Assembly (NCBI RefSeq): GCF_030272615.1
Contig: NC_081414.1
Span: 810,255,069-810,319,068, forward strand
Direction of reading: 5' to 3'
Length of the DNA: 64,000 nucleotides
Source of the DNA: Cryptomeria japonica
Lineage: Eukaryota; Streptophyta; Pinopsida; Cupressales; Cupressaceae
In this document: positions 1-11,015 of the stretch, piece after piece
Numbering within the stretch: the stretch's first letter is position 1
How the letters are laid out: each line of letters begins with the position of its first letter
Notes under the pieces: generated by a model
Databases searched by the model: none
Told to the model about the DNA's origin: nothing
Seen by the model: the letters and a program-made list of their open reading frames with translations, nothing else
Translations under genes and position numbers: made by a program

Positions 1-190
1 CCGTGACTTTGTCACTTTATCTGGTCAGTCCATTCTAGCCTCTCTTTCTTATCGAGAGATTGTCTATGATCTTTTTCATCCAATCTCTCAAGGGGACATA
101 TCATTCCTATCTTGGGGCAACTCTGTAACAGTTCATATTATCTTCTTTGAAACAACGCGACAAGCCGCATTGTCTCAAAGAGGGGCAAAA
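1..190 (+). mobile_element. 3' internal end of a family-G gypsy element
   Basis: This stretch is the reverse complement of 29519-29720, the region beside the 3' LTR of the complete G element at 28746-40037. It ends in a purine tract (AAAGAGGGGCAAAA, about 177-190) directly before the LTR, as expected for a polypurine tract priming plus-strand synthesis. The rest of the element lies left of the window. No protein is encoded here. Confidence 0.9.
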
Positions 191-989
191 TGTAGACACC
201 TAAAATTGTCCAGTCTAATTAAATAAATATTTTATTTATTTAATTACTTTAGCCTAATTCATCTATTAATTAAATAAATCTTTATTTATTTAATTAATTC
301 ATTTATCCTCTTCTAGCCTTATTTCTCATTTAAATAAATACCTTTATTTATTTAAATTATCCTTTTCCTAAATTAAATAAATATTTTATTTATTTAATTA
401 ATCCCACTTCCTCTATTAATTAAATAAATCTTTATTTATTTAATTAATTCATAAACCTTTTCTACCCATGACACATGTCATTCATTTCTTAATTCATACA
501 CTACCTACCCCTTTCATTATTTTATTATTTCTTTTACCTACCCTCTAATCATAGTCGACTTCCTTTTACACCTCTCAATCTTATCCCTCCATTTCATATA
601 GTGTCTTCTATATAAGGAGATACTTCCTTCATTATCAAACCCTAATCGTTCTATGTAGTCTAATCAATCATCCTAATGACCTAACTACTTGATCAATTGA
701 CTACACTACGATCCTACTTGCAACCACATTCGTTCTTTGTTGAGCTCTTGTGTACATAAAATCTGAGAGCAAATATATCAAGCAAGATCAATGGAGATAG
801 GAAGAAGGGAGATCCAAACCCTATTGGACATGTGATGGTATAATCTTTTTGATTTCGTTTGATTCACATTGTCTTAGGTAATCTTCATATGTTATGGTGG
901 ATCTTTGTTGTTGTTAGGTTAGGGTTTTGTGGTTGAATTCATTTAGTCTTTCAATATTGTTATTATTGTATCCATTTTCACCATATACA
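191..989 (+). repeat. 3' LTR of family-G gypsy element (799 bp)
   Basis: It begins TGTAGACACC and ends CACCATATACA, and is the inverted homologue of the 773-bp LTRs at 28746 and 39265. Its first 260 bp hold AT-rich palindromes built on TTAAATAAATAAA-type words. It lies inside Copia C1: the Copia reading frame resumes at 990 with CCTCT, the presumed 5-bp target duplication, whose other copy is outside the window. A TATATAA word at 609-615 is a plausible promoter element. This LTR is 26 bp longer than those of the complete G copy and visibly more diverged. Confidence 0.92.
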
Positions 990-2417
990 CCTCTAGTCTG
1001 ATTACTGGTTGCAATTTCTAAACCAGTTCTATTCATGATTTTGCACTTTCCGTTCTTAAATTGTAACTGAAATCCTTTCTCAACTAATTGACCAACACTC
1101 AAAAGATTATGCTTTAAACCTTCAACATAGTAGACATTGTGAGCGTTATGCTTACCGTCAAGAGATATTGTACCCTTACCTTTGATTGAACAAGCTTTTT
1201 CATCTCCAAATCTTACTAAGCGTCCATTGTATTCTTGAAAGTTCAAGAATTTACCTTTGTCTCCTGTCATATGATGTGAGCATCCTGATTCAATGATCCA
1301 TTCATCCTTTACTTCAACTTTAGCTGCTAGGGCTTGTTCTACCAGTTGAGCAGTAGGTGCCGGTTGATCTTTTGTTATAGCAACAAAAACCCATCCATTG
1401 TCTGTTGGATCCTCATCAGAATCATCAGTGACACCTTCATCAGCAATGCAACAAGATTTTTCTTTATTCTTCTTAAATCTGTATCTCTGATATTCAGGAT
1501 TAGGCTTGTATGTTCTTCTAGCTTCTTCTCTTAGTCTAGCATGTCTATTAGGGCATCTCGAAGCCATATGACCAATCTTATTGTAGTTAAAACATTTAAA
1601 GGGTGCTTTACCTTCATACTTACTTCCAACTGGACCTTTAGGCATTTTCCTTGCAAACAGTGCTTCAAGTTCTTCAAGTTCTTCATTTTCTTTCCTGCTT
1701 TCTTCAAGTTCTCTTGCATAAAAGGCTTTCCAATCAGATTTGTCAAATGATGGAGTAGATGATGTTGATTCTTTTAAAGGCTAAATCTATTTTAATACTA
1801 GCAACATGACCAAATTCCTCAATTTCAAAAGCTGAAAGTTTCCCAAACAATGTATCCCTAGTTACTGATGTATTAGGCATTGTTCTCAACTCATTTATAG
1901 CAGTAGCCTTTATTTTATATGCTGGTGGCAATCCTCTTAAAACTTTTGAAAAAATTTCATCCTCACTTAAGGTTCCTCCACAATGTTTAATACCCAAAAC
2001 AATTTCATTTACTCTTTCCATAAAAGCAGAAATCCTTTCATCTTCTTCCATTTTCAGATGTTCATACCTGACCCGAAAGCTTTCAAGTTTTGCAATTTTG
2101 ACTGTGGAATCTCCTTCATTCAGTGTTTCCAAATGATCCTAAATAGATTTAGAAATAGACCTATCTGATAGTCCCATGATTTGTTGATCTGATAATGCAC
2201 TCAAAAGTGCTTCTCTTGCTTTGCAATCATTTTCTTTGTCTTTAGTCAAGTTAGCTGGATTGGGCTGACCTGATATAGCAGTAGTATAACCATTCTTTGT
2301 AACATCCTAGATGTCCTTTCCAATGCGATTCAGATGTGTCTCCATTCTGATCTTCCATATGCCATAGTTGGTTCCATCAAGTTTAGGATTGTCCTTCCTG
2401 AAATAGTTAGTAGACAT
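990..2417 (-). pseudogene. Copia C1 gag-protease (broken, truncated)
   Basis: The polyprotein of a Ty1/copia element reads leftward from an ATG at 2417. In order it has a gag core (around 2140-1780), a zinc-knuckle segment CFNYNKIGHMASRCPN (about 1590), an acidic linker and the aspartic protease motif around 1290. It is broken by TAG codons at 2139-2141 and 2307-2309 (Trp codons in sister C2), by a frameshift near 1770 and by the family-G LTR at 989. The protease reads IIESGCSHHM where C2 has IIDSGCSHHM, so the catalytic Asp is replaced by Glu. The zinc knuckle has Tyr in place of the second Cys. Integrase, RT and RNase H would lie left of the window. Relationship to C2 is clear across the whole reading frame. 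Confidence 0.88.
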
Positions 2418-2459
2418 TGGATCTCCTCAAGCTATTAAACTTCTGCAAAAGAGGACTAA

Positions 2460-2473
2460 GCTCTGATACCAAT
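2460..2473 (-). other. Primer binding site of Copia C1
   Basis: On the minus strand the bases next to the 5' LTR read ATTGGTATCAGAGC. This is the usual plant Copia primer site, complementary to the 3' end of initiator Met-tRNA. It fixes the LTR boundary at 2474 and the element's orientation. Confidence 0.85.
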
Positions 2474-3537
2474 TGTTAGGTCCCAGAGACAACTGAGAGG
2501 GGGGGGGGGGTGAATCAATTGTCAACTAAATTCAAACCAAAAACAACTTAACCAACTTAATGCTTAATACCGGTAAACCAGTTAAGTATGCTGGTAGATA
2601 GTTTTAATAGTTAATTGGTATACCGGTAAAGATTAGTGCATGAAACATAAACACAAAGTCATCCACAACACATAACACCAACATTTGTACGTGGAAACCC
2701 TGTAATGGGAAAAATCACAGTGGGAAACCTTACCCACAATCAGATGATACTACTACAGATAGTAAGTGTACATAAATGGGGTCTGCACATGTAGAAAGGC
2801 CAAGCGCCTAGAGCTCACTGCTCAATCACAAAATAGGAGTCACACTGACTATAATTGGATGGTTAAATCCAATAAGAATGTACTACTCAAAATAACATCT
2901 TCATATGCTGGATTCAGTACCGGTGTAATGCTGATATGCTTCCACAAAAACCTAACTTCACCTTCAAATGATGTTTGTGTGTATTGCACTGCTTAATCTC
3001 GCATATACCTTCACACAATTATTTTCGCATTCCACACATGATCTTACAAATAAGATCTTACATTTATACCATAACCTAAGACCAATTTTAGTAGGTCGGC
3101 TCTACAAGATATTACAATAAAAACATTTTACAAACAATATAATATCCGATGCAATAACCGATTGAACATGTCAGCTTAATGCATTTACAACAATAATTAA
3201 TCATCTCCATAGCATGCCATGTTGATCTGGAAAAGATAAGCCTGCCAGTGTAACCTTGGATAACCCTGGACGTATTTGCCAGTAAAAGCAAATATGCAAA
3301 TATGAATATACCAATGATTAATTCATTAAGATAAGATGTCCACTTGATTTCTTCGATATTACCAAGTGTCTTCCATATCGTTCCAAGTGCTGGTGATCAT
3401 TATATCCTACTAGTGAACCATATACCAGTAACTCTGCAATAATTACTTGCTTGTCGATGAATGCTGCTGGATCTCCAAAGTGCTAGTGTTTTCGTAGGTG
3501 TTGATATCAATGACAAAACCATACCAAAATACCAATA
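2474..3537 (-). repeat. 5' LTR of Copia C1 (1064 bp)
   Basis: On the plus strand it reads TGTTAGGTCCCAGAGAC to ATACCAAAATACCAATA. It is homologous to the 1062-bp LTRs of C2 in opposite orientation. The outer end is ATA rather than the expected ACA, a point change. Near its inner end it has a G10 run, the counterpart of the poly-C tract seen in C2 and K. It abuts gypsy D internal sequence at 3538, so C1 inserted into D. Confidence 0.9.
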
Positions 3538-3905
3538 GTATCTTACCTTAAATAAATCACTCCCAATAAGGTGTGTGTGATCGCTTTAATGCGGGGGAAT
3601 ACACTCTGCTCATATTTTCCTTCTTGACACTCAAAGTTTCTTAGTGAACTTGGCTTTACTTTGTAATTTTTGGTATCCTTTCTTTTCATGACTCATAGTG
3701 AGGAAAATCTTGCTACATGTAGTCGTGGTCCTTCCCTCTGTATCTTCCCTTTTACTTTGTCAATCGATGTCATAAGATCCTTAATCCAGTGGGGGCTTGG
3801 TGTATCTTGCCTCCTTGACATGGTGAAAGTCTTTCAATCGTGTTTCCTTGTACTCTACGGGTAGTATTGGCATATGCTTATACTTGTGCTAAAGTTGGGG
3901 GTAAA
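3538..3905 (+). mobile_element. 3' untranslated internal part of gypsy D
   Basis: It is non-coding and homologous, in reverse orientation, to the 3' internal region of elements A (about 14912-15330) and B. Shared words include the CTCACTATGAGTCATG segment. It ends in the purine tract AAAGTTGGGGGTAAA, matching AAAGTGGGGGCTAAA of A, directly before the LTR. The upstream part of D is separated from it by C1 and lies outside the window. Confidence 0.85.
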
Positions 3906-5132
3906 TGTAGTATGATAAAATTGTGACCTTGTAATTTTCAACCTCATTTGGGTCTTCACATTGGTGAAATGAATCCCTAAGCCTGATTGGAGACCCAAGA
4001 CATGCTCACACTACCTGGAGCTTGATTTTCCTCGCACCCCACACTCTCCTTTGCTGCTTCCTGTCCTGAATTAGGACAAGATAGGGGTGTGGCACCCAAG
4101 TCCCCCCCCAGGATAGAGGTGCGATGCCCCTGTCCTTTCCCTATTTTGGGCCCCTTCTTATCAAACTTTGCATTGGGATTTTCATTTGGGAAGTGACAAA
4201 AGTTTCCCTATGTCATCCTATGATGAAAAATAAGTCAATTAACCCTAATTGAAGAATATATAAGACACATTCTCCCTCCTATTTGCATTAGGGATAATAA
4301 GAGAACATATGTACATGAAGTGTAAATTGAGATCCTAAGTGAAATCAAGCATTCAAGCATTCCTTTCAAGCATTTGAGTATTCTCAAGTCTCCTTTCAAG
4401 GCTAGGTGTTGCATTCAAGTCAAGGATTCAACCATTGAAGTGGAGATCCCTTTTGACACAACTGTACATATCCTTCAAACAACTCTATCAACATTTCAAT
4501 TGTATCCTCTCCTAAGGTGAATTCTATTTCAGTCATTTACTTTCATTACTTGCAAGTCCTTTTCATCATTTGGTTAATTCCAAAACTAGGGTTTGACCTG
4601 AAGGCAAACCCCCAATCCCAACAACATTTCCTTTCTTTTCTATGTGTAAGTTACAGGTGTGCAGGTGTATTTGTAGATTCTGGATTCCATTCTCAAAGGC
4701 GGAAAAACCCTTTTTGACGCACCGATTTTTTAGAGGACCATGTGCACTTTCAACATGGTCCTAGCAAATTTCGCCCAAATTTGCAGGGGAGCTTCATCTT
4801 GACATTTTACTGCTAATTCCAGGTGCACAACTACATCCCACATTTCTATCTCAAGTTATAGTCATTTCTTTGTCGTATTTACACTTAGCCTTAAATTGCA
4901 TAATTCAACTTATTGCATTCTAAAAGAGGCGTTACATTCACTTTCTAAATTCATTTTCAATTCACTTAGCATTCAATCTCTTGAGATTGGATCTAGTGAA
5001 TTCTCCTCCCTCTTTTAAATGTAATGTCTGTGAGAGTTTGAAGATAATATTTTGCTAAACTTTCACTCCATTCCTTGAGGAGAGAAAAGCTTTCCTCTTG
5101 ACTTCTCCATCACCCTCTTTCACCATATTACA
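3906..5132 (+). repeat. 3' LTR of gypsy D (1227 bp)
   Basis: It begins TGTAGTATGATAAAAT and ends CACCATATTACA. It is collinear with, but clearly diverged from, the 1.24-1.30 kb LTRs of A and B. Shared blocks include the GGTTAATTCCAAAACTAGGG segment and the CTGCTAATTCCAGGT segment near 4810. A TATATAAG word at 4257-4264 corresponds to the TATATAAA box of A and B. It lies directly inside the integrase frame of E, so D inserted into E. The target duplication would be CCTTG at 5133-5137; its partner is outside the window. Confidence 0.88.
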
Positions 5133-5870
5133 CCTTGTATTCCTCTTTATCTACACATGGAACCAAATCAGGCCAAATGTTTGGTAAGGCAACATTCATG
5201 GGTGCTAATGGCTGATAACCAAGATAAACTTCAAATGGACTGTGACTTGTCAAACTATGAATTGCCCTATTGTAGCTATGCTGAACATATGGAAGGCTTT
5301 CATCCCATGTGTGGGATGCTTTGAATGATACATGCGTAAAAATTGAATGATCATTCGATTTACTACCTATGTTTGACCATCTGTTTGAGGGTGGAAGGCA
5401 ATAGATTTTGTTAATTTTGTGTCCATCTTTTCCCATTGTGAAGACTAGAACTTGCTGAGAGATCTACTATCCCTATCTAAGATAATGTTGTTTGGAACAA
5501 CAAAATGAATCCAAACATGCTCAAAGGAGAGCTTTGCAATATCCTCTGTATAAATTGCCTTTTTACAATCCACTATTATTACCATTTTTGAAAATCTATC
5601 TACCACAACATACATGCAATCATTCGTTCGTCTGGTGGTGGGAGACTAGACATAAAATCCATAGAAATTGAGTGCCAAGGTTTTTCTGGAATAGGAAATG
5701 GTGAATATAAACCTAACTTTTGATTGGCAGGCTTGGGAATAGAACATATTGTACAAGCTTGAATGTATTAAATTACATCAGTCTTAGTTTTTAGCTAATA
5801 AAAATATCTCTGGAGTACATTAGTAGTCTTACATATTCCAAAATGACCTACAACCTTGTTGTAGTGAGAT
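5133..5870 (-). pseudogene. Gypsy E integrase (broken)
   Basis: Minus-strand translation gives the C-terminal half of a Ty3/gypsy integrase catalytic core and its tail, with the run HSYNRAIHSLTSHSPFEVYL and GYQPLAPMNVALPN. The 102-codon open part (5436-5128) is preceded by a frame-disrupted core up to about 5870. The reading frame is cut at 5133 by the 3' LTR of D, and the rest of E lies left of the window. Frameshifts and stops make it non-functional. Confidence 0.85.
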
Positions 5871-6530
5871 TCCTATATCAACTTCTTGTGCTCTTCATTG
5901 GACATGCAGATTTGGCCAAGGTGACAAAGCATGCCATCCTGCAAATAAAAAGTATTCACATGTATACCCTCCACAAGTTGATTGTAAACATCAACAAATT
6001 CATTATCATGCCCATATAAATGAGCCCAAGTTTCACTTTGGTGGTCACCACATGATTCTAACGCCATACTCATAGCTTCAATTGGAGGCTTGGTCAAACA
6101 ATCTGCAACTTTATTAGTGCTCCCTTTATTGTAGCAAATATTGAGATAAAATTATTGAAGGTAGGATGACCATATTTGGTTTCTATCATTCTGCAACTTT
6201 CCTTGTGTTTGAAAAAAATGAAGAGGCTTGTGATCCGTGTGGATGATAGTTTCCTTACCCAAAATATAATGCTTCCATTGCTTAAAAGATTGAACAATGA
6301 CATATAGCTCATTATCATAGTGGGATATCTATGTACAATATCGAAAAAAGTCTCACTGTGGTATGCAAATGGATGGCCATGTTGCATCAAGACTTATCCT
6401 AGAGCATACTCTGATGTATTAGTTTGTATTTCAAATGACTATTGTAAGTCAGGAAGAGATAAAACTGGTGCAGAACATAAACTTTGTTTTAACTCTTCGG
6501 ATGCTTGTTGTTGAGCACTTGTCCACTTGA
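5871..6530 (-). pseudogene. Gypsy E RNase H and RNase H-integrase linker (broken)
   Basis: Two overlapping open stretches (6390-6094 and 6097-5873) in different frames carry typical gypsy RNase H words such as MMQHGHPFAYHSETF and, in the next frame, the segment leading to the integrase zinc domain (DGMLCHLGQICMSNEEHKKL). The domain is complete only if at least two frameshifts are allowed for. It lies between RT and integrase as in the normal Ty3 order protease-RT-RNase H-integrase. Confidence 0.8.
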
Positions 6531-6563
6531 ATTTTTCTTGCACTCCTCCTCATAATGTCTGAT

Positions 6564-7260
6564 TTAAAATCCCAACACAAATTTGCAATAAAAAGTTTCC
6601 AACCCAAGGAAGCTGCGTAACTCTGTGAGATTTCTAAAGGAAGGCCAATCCTTAGTCACTTGTATTTTTTTAGGATCAACATGAACATGCTCATTTTCAA
6701 TGAAATAACCCAAATATTTAATTCTTTGCATACCAAAGGAACATTTTTCTTTATTTGCATAAAGTCCATGATCTTGCAAAGTTGAAAGTACTTGTCCAAC
6801 ATGTTGCAAATGCTCCTCCCAAGTTTTTCTAAAAATAAGTATGTCATCCAGGTATACCACTACAAAAGAATCAGTGAATGGTCTAAGTACAATATTCATC
6901 ATCCTCATGAATATGGTTGGGGTATTCATTAGGCCAAAGGTAGCACTGACCATTCAAAAAAACCCTCCTTATATTTAAAAGCGGTCTTCCACACATCTAC
7001 CGCATCAATTGGTACTTGATGGTATCCAGATTTCAAATCAACTTTAGTGAAGAATTTGGCCCCCCTAGTCTAGTCCAAAAGGTCATATATCTAAGGGATT
7101 GGAGATCTATTTTTTACTGTGATTTTATTCAATGCCCGATAGTCAATACAAACTCTCCATGTACCATCCTTTTTCTTTGCAAGAATAATTGGGCTACCAC
7201 AAGGTGATGCACTTGGATGGATATTTCCTTTATAAATCAATTATTGTATCTTCCTTTTAA
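6564..7260 (-). pseudogene. Gypsy E reverse transcriptase (broken)
   Basis: The 129-codon open stretch 6953-6564 carries the RT catalytic box VVVYLDDILIF, followed by the thumb/connection segment SFGMQRIKYLGYFIENE and LRSFLGLETFYCKFV. Fragments of the upstream palm motifs continue to about 7260 with stops and frameshifts. Y-L-D-D is the usual gypsy box, so the active-site residues survive, but the enzyme cannot be made whole. This is one of only two RT remnants in the window. Confidence 0.87.
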
Positions 7261-7654
7261 TTTCATCATTTTCTAGTGTTGACCTTCGATACAATGGTTC
7301 ATTAGCCAATAGAGTTCCTTGTATTAAATCAATAGGATGTCTAACTTGGTAGTGTGAGGGTACCCTAGTTGGAAACTTATATAAATTTAGATATTTTGTC
7401 AAAATATGATCTATTGACCTTTGTTGTTATGTTGTGGTGTTCACAGTAGCATGGAAATTACATACTAGTTTTCTTTCTTCCATAGGAAGAATAATCAATA
7501 ATACAAATGTTCCAGTTTGGGAAATTAATCTTCTACATTGCTTAGCACTAATCAAAGATGCGGAGTGTGCAAGACTTGCCTCTAGTATCTGGTACTTCTA
7601 TCCACCCAATTTGATTGTCACACTGTGTGCTCTAGACTCATATACACCATGATG

Positions 7655-8170
7655 CTAATACATGTGTGGTTGTCCTAGCAAAACATCACAAACATCAAGA
7701 GGAGCTACATCACAAATTACCTCATTTTTGAAGGGCTTGATAGAATATGAAAGATGATATTGCTTGTTCACTTGAGTATCTCTCCCTTGACTTACCCATC
7801 CCATGGAGTAGGGATATGGGTGTGTTGTTATTTTCAAATTCAACCTCTTTATAGTCTCATCCAATATTATGTTCTTTTGGCTCTTACTATCAACAATAAA
7901 GTGCAGGGCCTTTCCTTCAACCCACATTTGTGAATGGAATAAGCTTTCCTCATCCGAGGCAATATTTTTGTGGTAGCTACTATAGCATATGGGTTAGTCT
8001 CAATGACCTATTCATTATCTTTTTCTTTGCAAGAATTTGCCACCTCAGGCTCCACATTGTGTAATAAATTTTTTGTAGTTCTGCAATCTTTTTTATTATT
8101 AGAAGGACTTTAATGGACTTCACACCACATACCTGTATCTTGTTGTGTTTTTTTCACACCCCATGTCTTC
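7655..8170 (-). pseudogene. Gypsy E aspartic protease region
   Basis: The 90-codon open stretch 7927-7655 resembles a Ty3/gypsy retropepsin, with FIVDSKSQKNIILDETIKRL as the active-site strand and VCDVLLGQPHMY as the conserved C-terminal flap-to-helix segment. The catalytic triplet reads D-S-K instead of D-S-G. Upstream to about 8170 the frame continues with stops. I could not recognise gag. The element appears to end, or be cut, near 8170-8230 where AT-rich repeats begin. Confidence 0.75.
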
Positions 8171-8229
8171 TTTGTTGGTGAGCTGGAAAATGACTAGGGA
8201 TAACTTTAAGAAACCCCCCTTGGGTAAAG

Positions 8230-8565
8230 ATGTAAAATCGTGGCGAATCTTTCAATATTTTGGGGAAAAATAGGGGAAAAATATTAAAATTCGTTGGTGA
8301 ATTTTTCTCAATTGCATAAGAATTGTATGATAATTAAGGTGAATCATTCATTCTTTTTAGGAAAAAAATTAATTTTATTGGCAAATCTTTTTCTTTTGCG
8401 TGATTTTTTTTGAAAAATTAAGGCGAATATTTCACTATTTTTGGAGAAAAATAATAATTACATTGGCGATTTTGTTCATATTGCATGAAGAATGTGTAAA
8501 AATTAAGGAAAATCATTCATTATTTTTGGGGGAAAATAATAATTAAGGCTAATCTTCCATTACTA
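8230..8565. repeat. Degenerate AT-rich tandem repeat (unit about 100 bp)
   Basis: About three and a half diverged copies of a unit containing AATTAAGGCGAATCTTTC, then a poly-T/G-rich stretch, GGAAAATAATAATTA, and TTGGCGAATTTTTCTCATTG-like words. Clear copies begin near 8230, 8330, 8415 and 8500. A single related copy is at 11016-11060. No coding capacity. Confidence 0.7.
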
Positions 8566-9598
8566 TTTGAATAAAAAAACTAATATAGCAAAAACATCAC
8601 ATCTTAGCTATAAGTTTCTTGCATATCCATATGAAATGTTTTAGAAAGCTTCTTTTTGGCACATATGAAATCTTGATCAAGGATTCTCTGCTATCCATTT
8701 GCATAGAAAACTCAAAACACTGCGTATGTGGGAGGAAGAAAAATATGGAGGATAACACATTTAATATTCAATGAGAAGCTACCAGTATTAATCTATGTTG
8801 AGGTCTATGAGTCATGTATAGGTGTTGGGACTATTAGAATGAAAGCTTTCTTGTGGAATGAAAGAAAAGTATATCTCACATAGATTAATACAATATGTTG
8901 AATAATCCAAAGTATAGACCTAACAATCAATTGTCGCCACTTCACAAATTGAGAAATAGGGTTATTATTTGCATGCTACATTTTCAAATGTAGGAGATAG
9001 AAGAACTATATCATTTGCATGCTGCATTTTAGAATGTAGAAGATATATATTTTATAGATTTAAGTTCTTAGGAAGTATTTTTTCCTTGCTTGAAGAGGTT
9101 TTAAAATGAAGTGCATAGAAGGTGCAACTGAATTCTGGCATAAGGAGATATGGTTGAAGGTTTGTAGATGCCATGAAGTAAATAAAATTGATGACTTACC
9201 TTGTAGCCAGAGGGTTATTAAAAGGCTCGAGTACAAGTGTAGACTTCGGCTGCAGTTGCAAATAATTCCGATCTCTTTGGCAAATGTCCTATCCCTCTTA
9301 TAATGGGTAGAATGCAGAGAGAAATTTGGGTGAAGACATAATAGATGCGGTTTTGGAGTCAAGCATCCCTACTTGATCAAAACTCTCAAAGTTCTCCCCT
9401 ACTAGGAAATGCAATGAGAATCTTGTATCCTGGTATTCTCTACATCAATAACCACAAATGTGTGATAGTGGCATGGCTCATAAGGTAGTTCACATTCGTG
9501 GAAGCTTTCTATGTCTTTAAACCAAAGCTTTCATGAATATTGGCCTCAATATTTTACATTATTGCATTGTTGCAATGCGTATTACACATTCTTGTAAA
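8566..9598. other. Non-coding stretch, first copy of a diverged duplication
   Basis: No gene, LTR terminus or RNA gene could be recognised in this kilobase. Several anchors recur in the same order downstream. The CATATGAAATCTTGATC region near 8663 matches about 11107, and GTGGCATGGCTCA near 9468 matches about 11990. It is therefore the first copy of an old direct duplication or of an unrecognised dispersed repeat. Confidence 0.5.
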
Positions 9599-10032
9599 TG
9601 TTGGCATTAGGTTGTCATTGATGCCAACTGGTATGGAATGGTGACCGGTGAGTAAGTGGTGATCGATATGGGTGAAGTAAGTAGTGATGTCAACCGACAT
9701 GAAGGATGGAGTGTGTAAGTAGACAAAAAAGGTATGTTACCGATACACATGAAGTGCAACATCTACCGGTAAGAAGGACCACTAGTAAACAAGAAAAGGA
9801 TAAGAAGGATGTGATCACTAGTATACAAAGGGAAGTATAATGCAACCGGTAAAGGGAATTAGTGGATGGAATAGTGTGTTTGATGGTAGATCAACTTGAT
9901 CCATTGATAGAGAAGAGGTTAACAGGTATGAAGGTCCACCAATGAGGATAGGTTATACTAGCAAGGTGAGTTGAACCGGTAGTGTGTCTTTGTCGGTGAA
10001 GGATAAAACTGACATAGCAGTCTGAAGATTAT
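9599..10032 (+). repeat. 5' fragment of an F-family LTR
   Basis: It starts TGTTGGCATTAGGTTGTC, very like the F LTR start at 13548 (TGTTGGCATTGTGTTATC). It has the same composition of ACCGGT / ACCGGTAAG words repeated every few tens of bases. It is cut at about 10032 by a small element and does not clearly resume afterwards. It interrupts the duplicated non-coding segment. Confidence 0.65.
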
Positions 10033-10396
10033 GCCAAACCAACTTTGCAGTACGAGAAGAGGTGGATGTATCAATGAAAATCATAAAAACAAGACTTACC
10101 CAGATCAAAGAGAGGCGGTTAAGCCATGTCATGAACCCTGAAGGAGGTGCTGGCCACCAAGTCAATAATCTCCCCCTCAACACCGACTGAGGGTTCCACA
10201 CCGAAGGAATAAAGGAGACCTCCTGGGATTATAACCTGTGACCCAAGGCTTTGATACCAATTGTTGGTAATTTTTTCGTTGCACAAAAATCTCAAGATAT
10301 AAAGGAATTTCACAAACACTAGACTCACCCAGATCCATGGGAGGTAGTTGAGCCATGTCGTGAACCCCAAAGGAGGTGCTGACCACCAAGTTAATA
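10033..10396 (-). mobile_element. Probable TRIM (miniature LTR retrotransposon, about 364 bp)
   Basis: Two direct repeats of about 135 bp (about 10033-10167 and 10262-10396) share ACCCAGATC, AGCCATGTC, GAACCC and GGAGGTGCTG-CCACCAAGT. They flank a 94-bp centre. On the minus strand the centre begins with a Met-tRNA-type primer site (ATTGGTATCAAAGCC, 10247-10261) next to the right repeat. It ends with a purine tract (GTTGAGGGGGAGAT) next to the left repeat. This is the full cis set of an LTR retrotransposon with no coding sequence. The repeats are diverged, mainly in their left halves, so the outer limits are approximate and no target duplication was confirmed. Confidence 0.55.
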
Positions 10397-10919
10397 GTAA
10401 AAGGTTGGTAGCTTGTTTCATTCCTTATGATTATAAAAGGAATATCAAGGTTGTAAAGAAGGATTCTGTAATTTTCTCATCTCTAGGGAGAGTAGAACTA
10501 GAAATGGGGCTTTGTCTTGTCTAGTGTGTAGGATGGTTTCATGGTGAAAGAATGTACATTTTCTTTCAACAGTTTTTCAATTAGTCAATGAATAGACTAC
10601 TATATTTACTATTGTTTCTAACATTGTCTTCATTTGTACTTTCATATATTACATGAATGGTGAATCATAATATTAAGGATATTTTGATTTGTCTAGGAAA
10701 TTTCATTATCAATGTTTGACTGTGTAGTGTGATTGTAGATTCCATTCAAGGAAGGAATTACATTCTATTTGTAAGTTACTATAAGTCTGGAGTAATGTAA
10801 TGGATCTATAAGATGTGAAACTACACAATAAGTTGTGTTAACGCTACACATTAATGCTCAAGTGACTCACTATTATGAAATTATCTGCTGCTTGGGTTTG
10901 CATTCTTGATCTCATATTG
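10397..10919. other. Non-coding stretch, continuation of first duplicate
   Basis: Nothing coding. The segment around 10415-10470 (CATTCCTTATGATTATAAAA then GGAATATCAAGG) recurs diverged at 12200-12245. This marks it as the end of the first copy of the duplicated segment, after interruption by the F fragment and TRIM. Confidence 0.5.
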
Positions 10920-11015
10920 GACTTCGAGATTTGTTTCAAAAATACATCAAAATCAAAGTGCAATTTCCTTTGTTTTAGAAATACATCAGAATCAAAGTCC
11001 AATTAAACGTAGAAT

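Noticed and set aside
10262-10396. Cassandra-type TRIM carrying 5S rRNA
   Set aside because: No 5S rRNA promoter or body sequence could be seen in the repeats.
10119-10421. Trp-rich minus-strand frames of about 100 codons
   Set aside because: They arise from the repeated segments of the small TRIM-like element; no domain.
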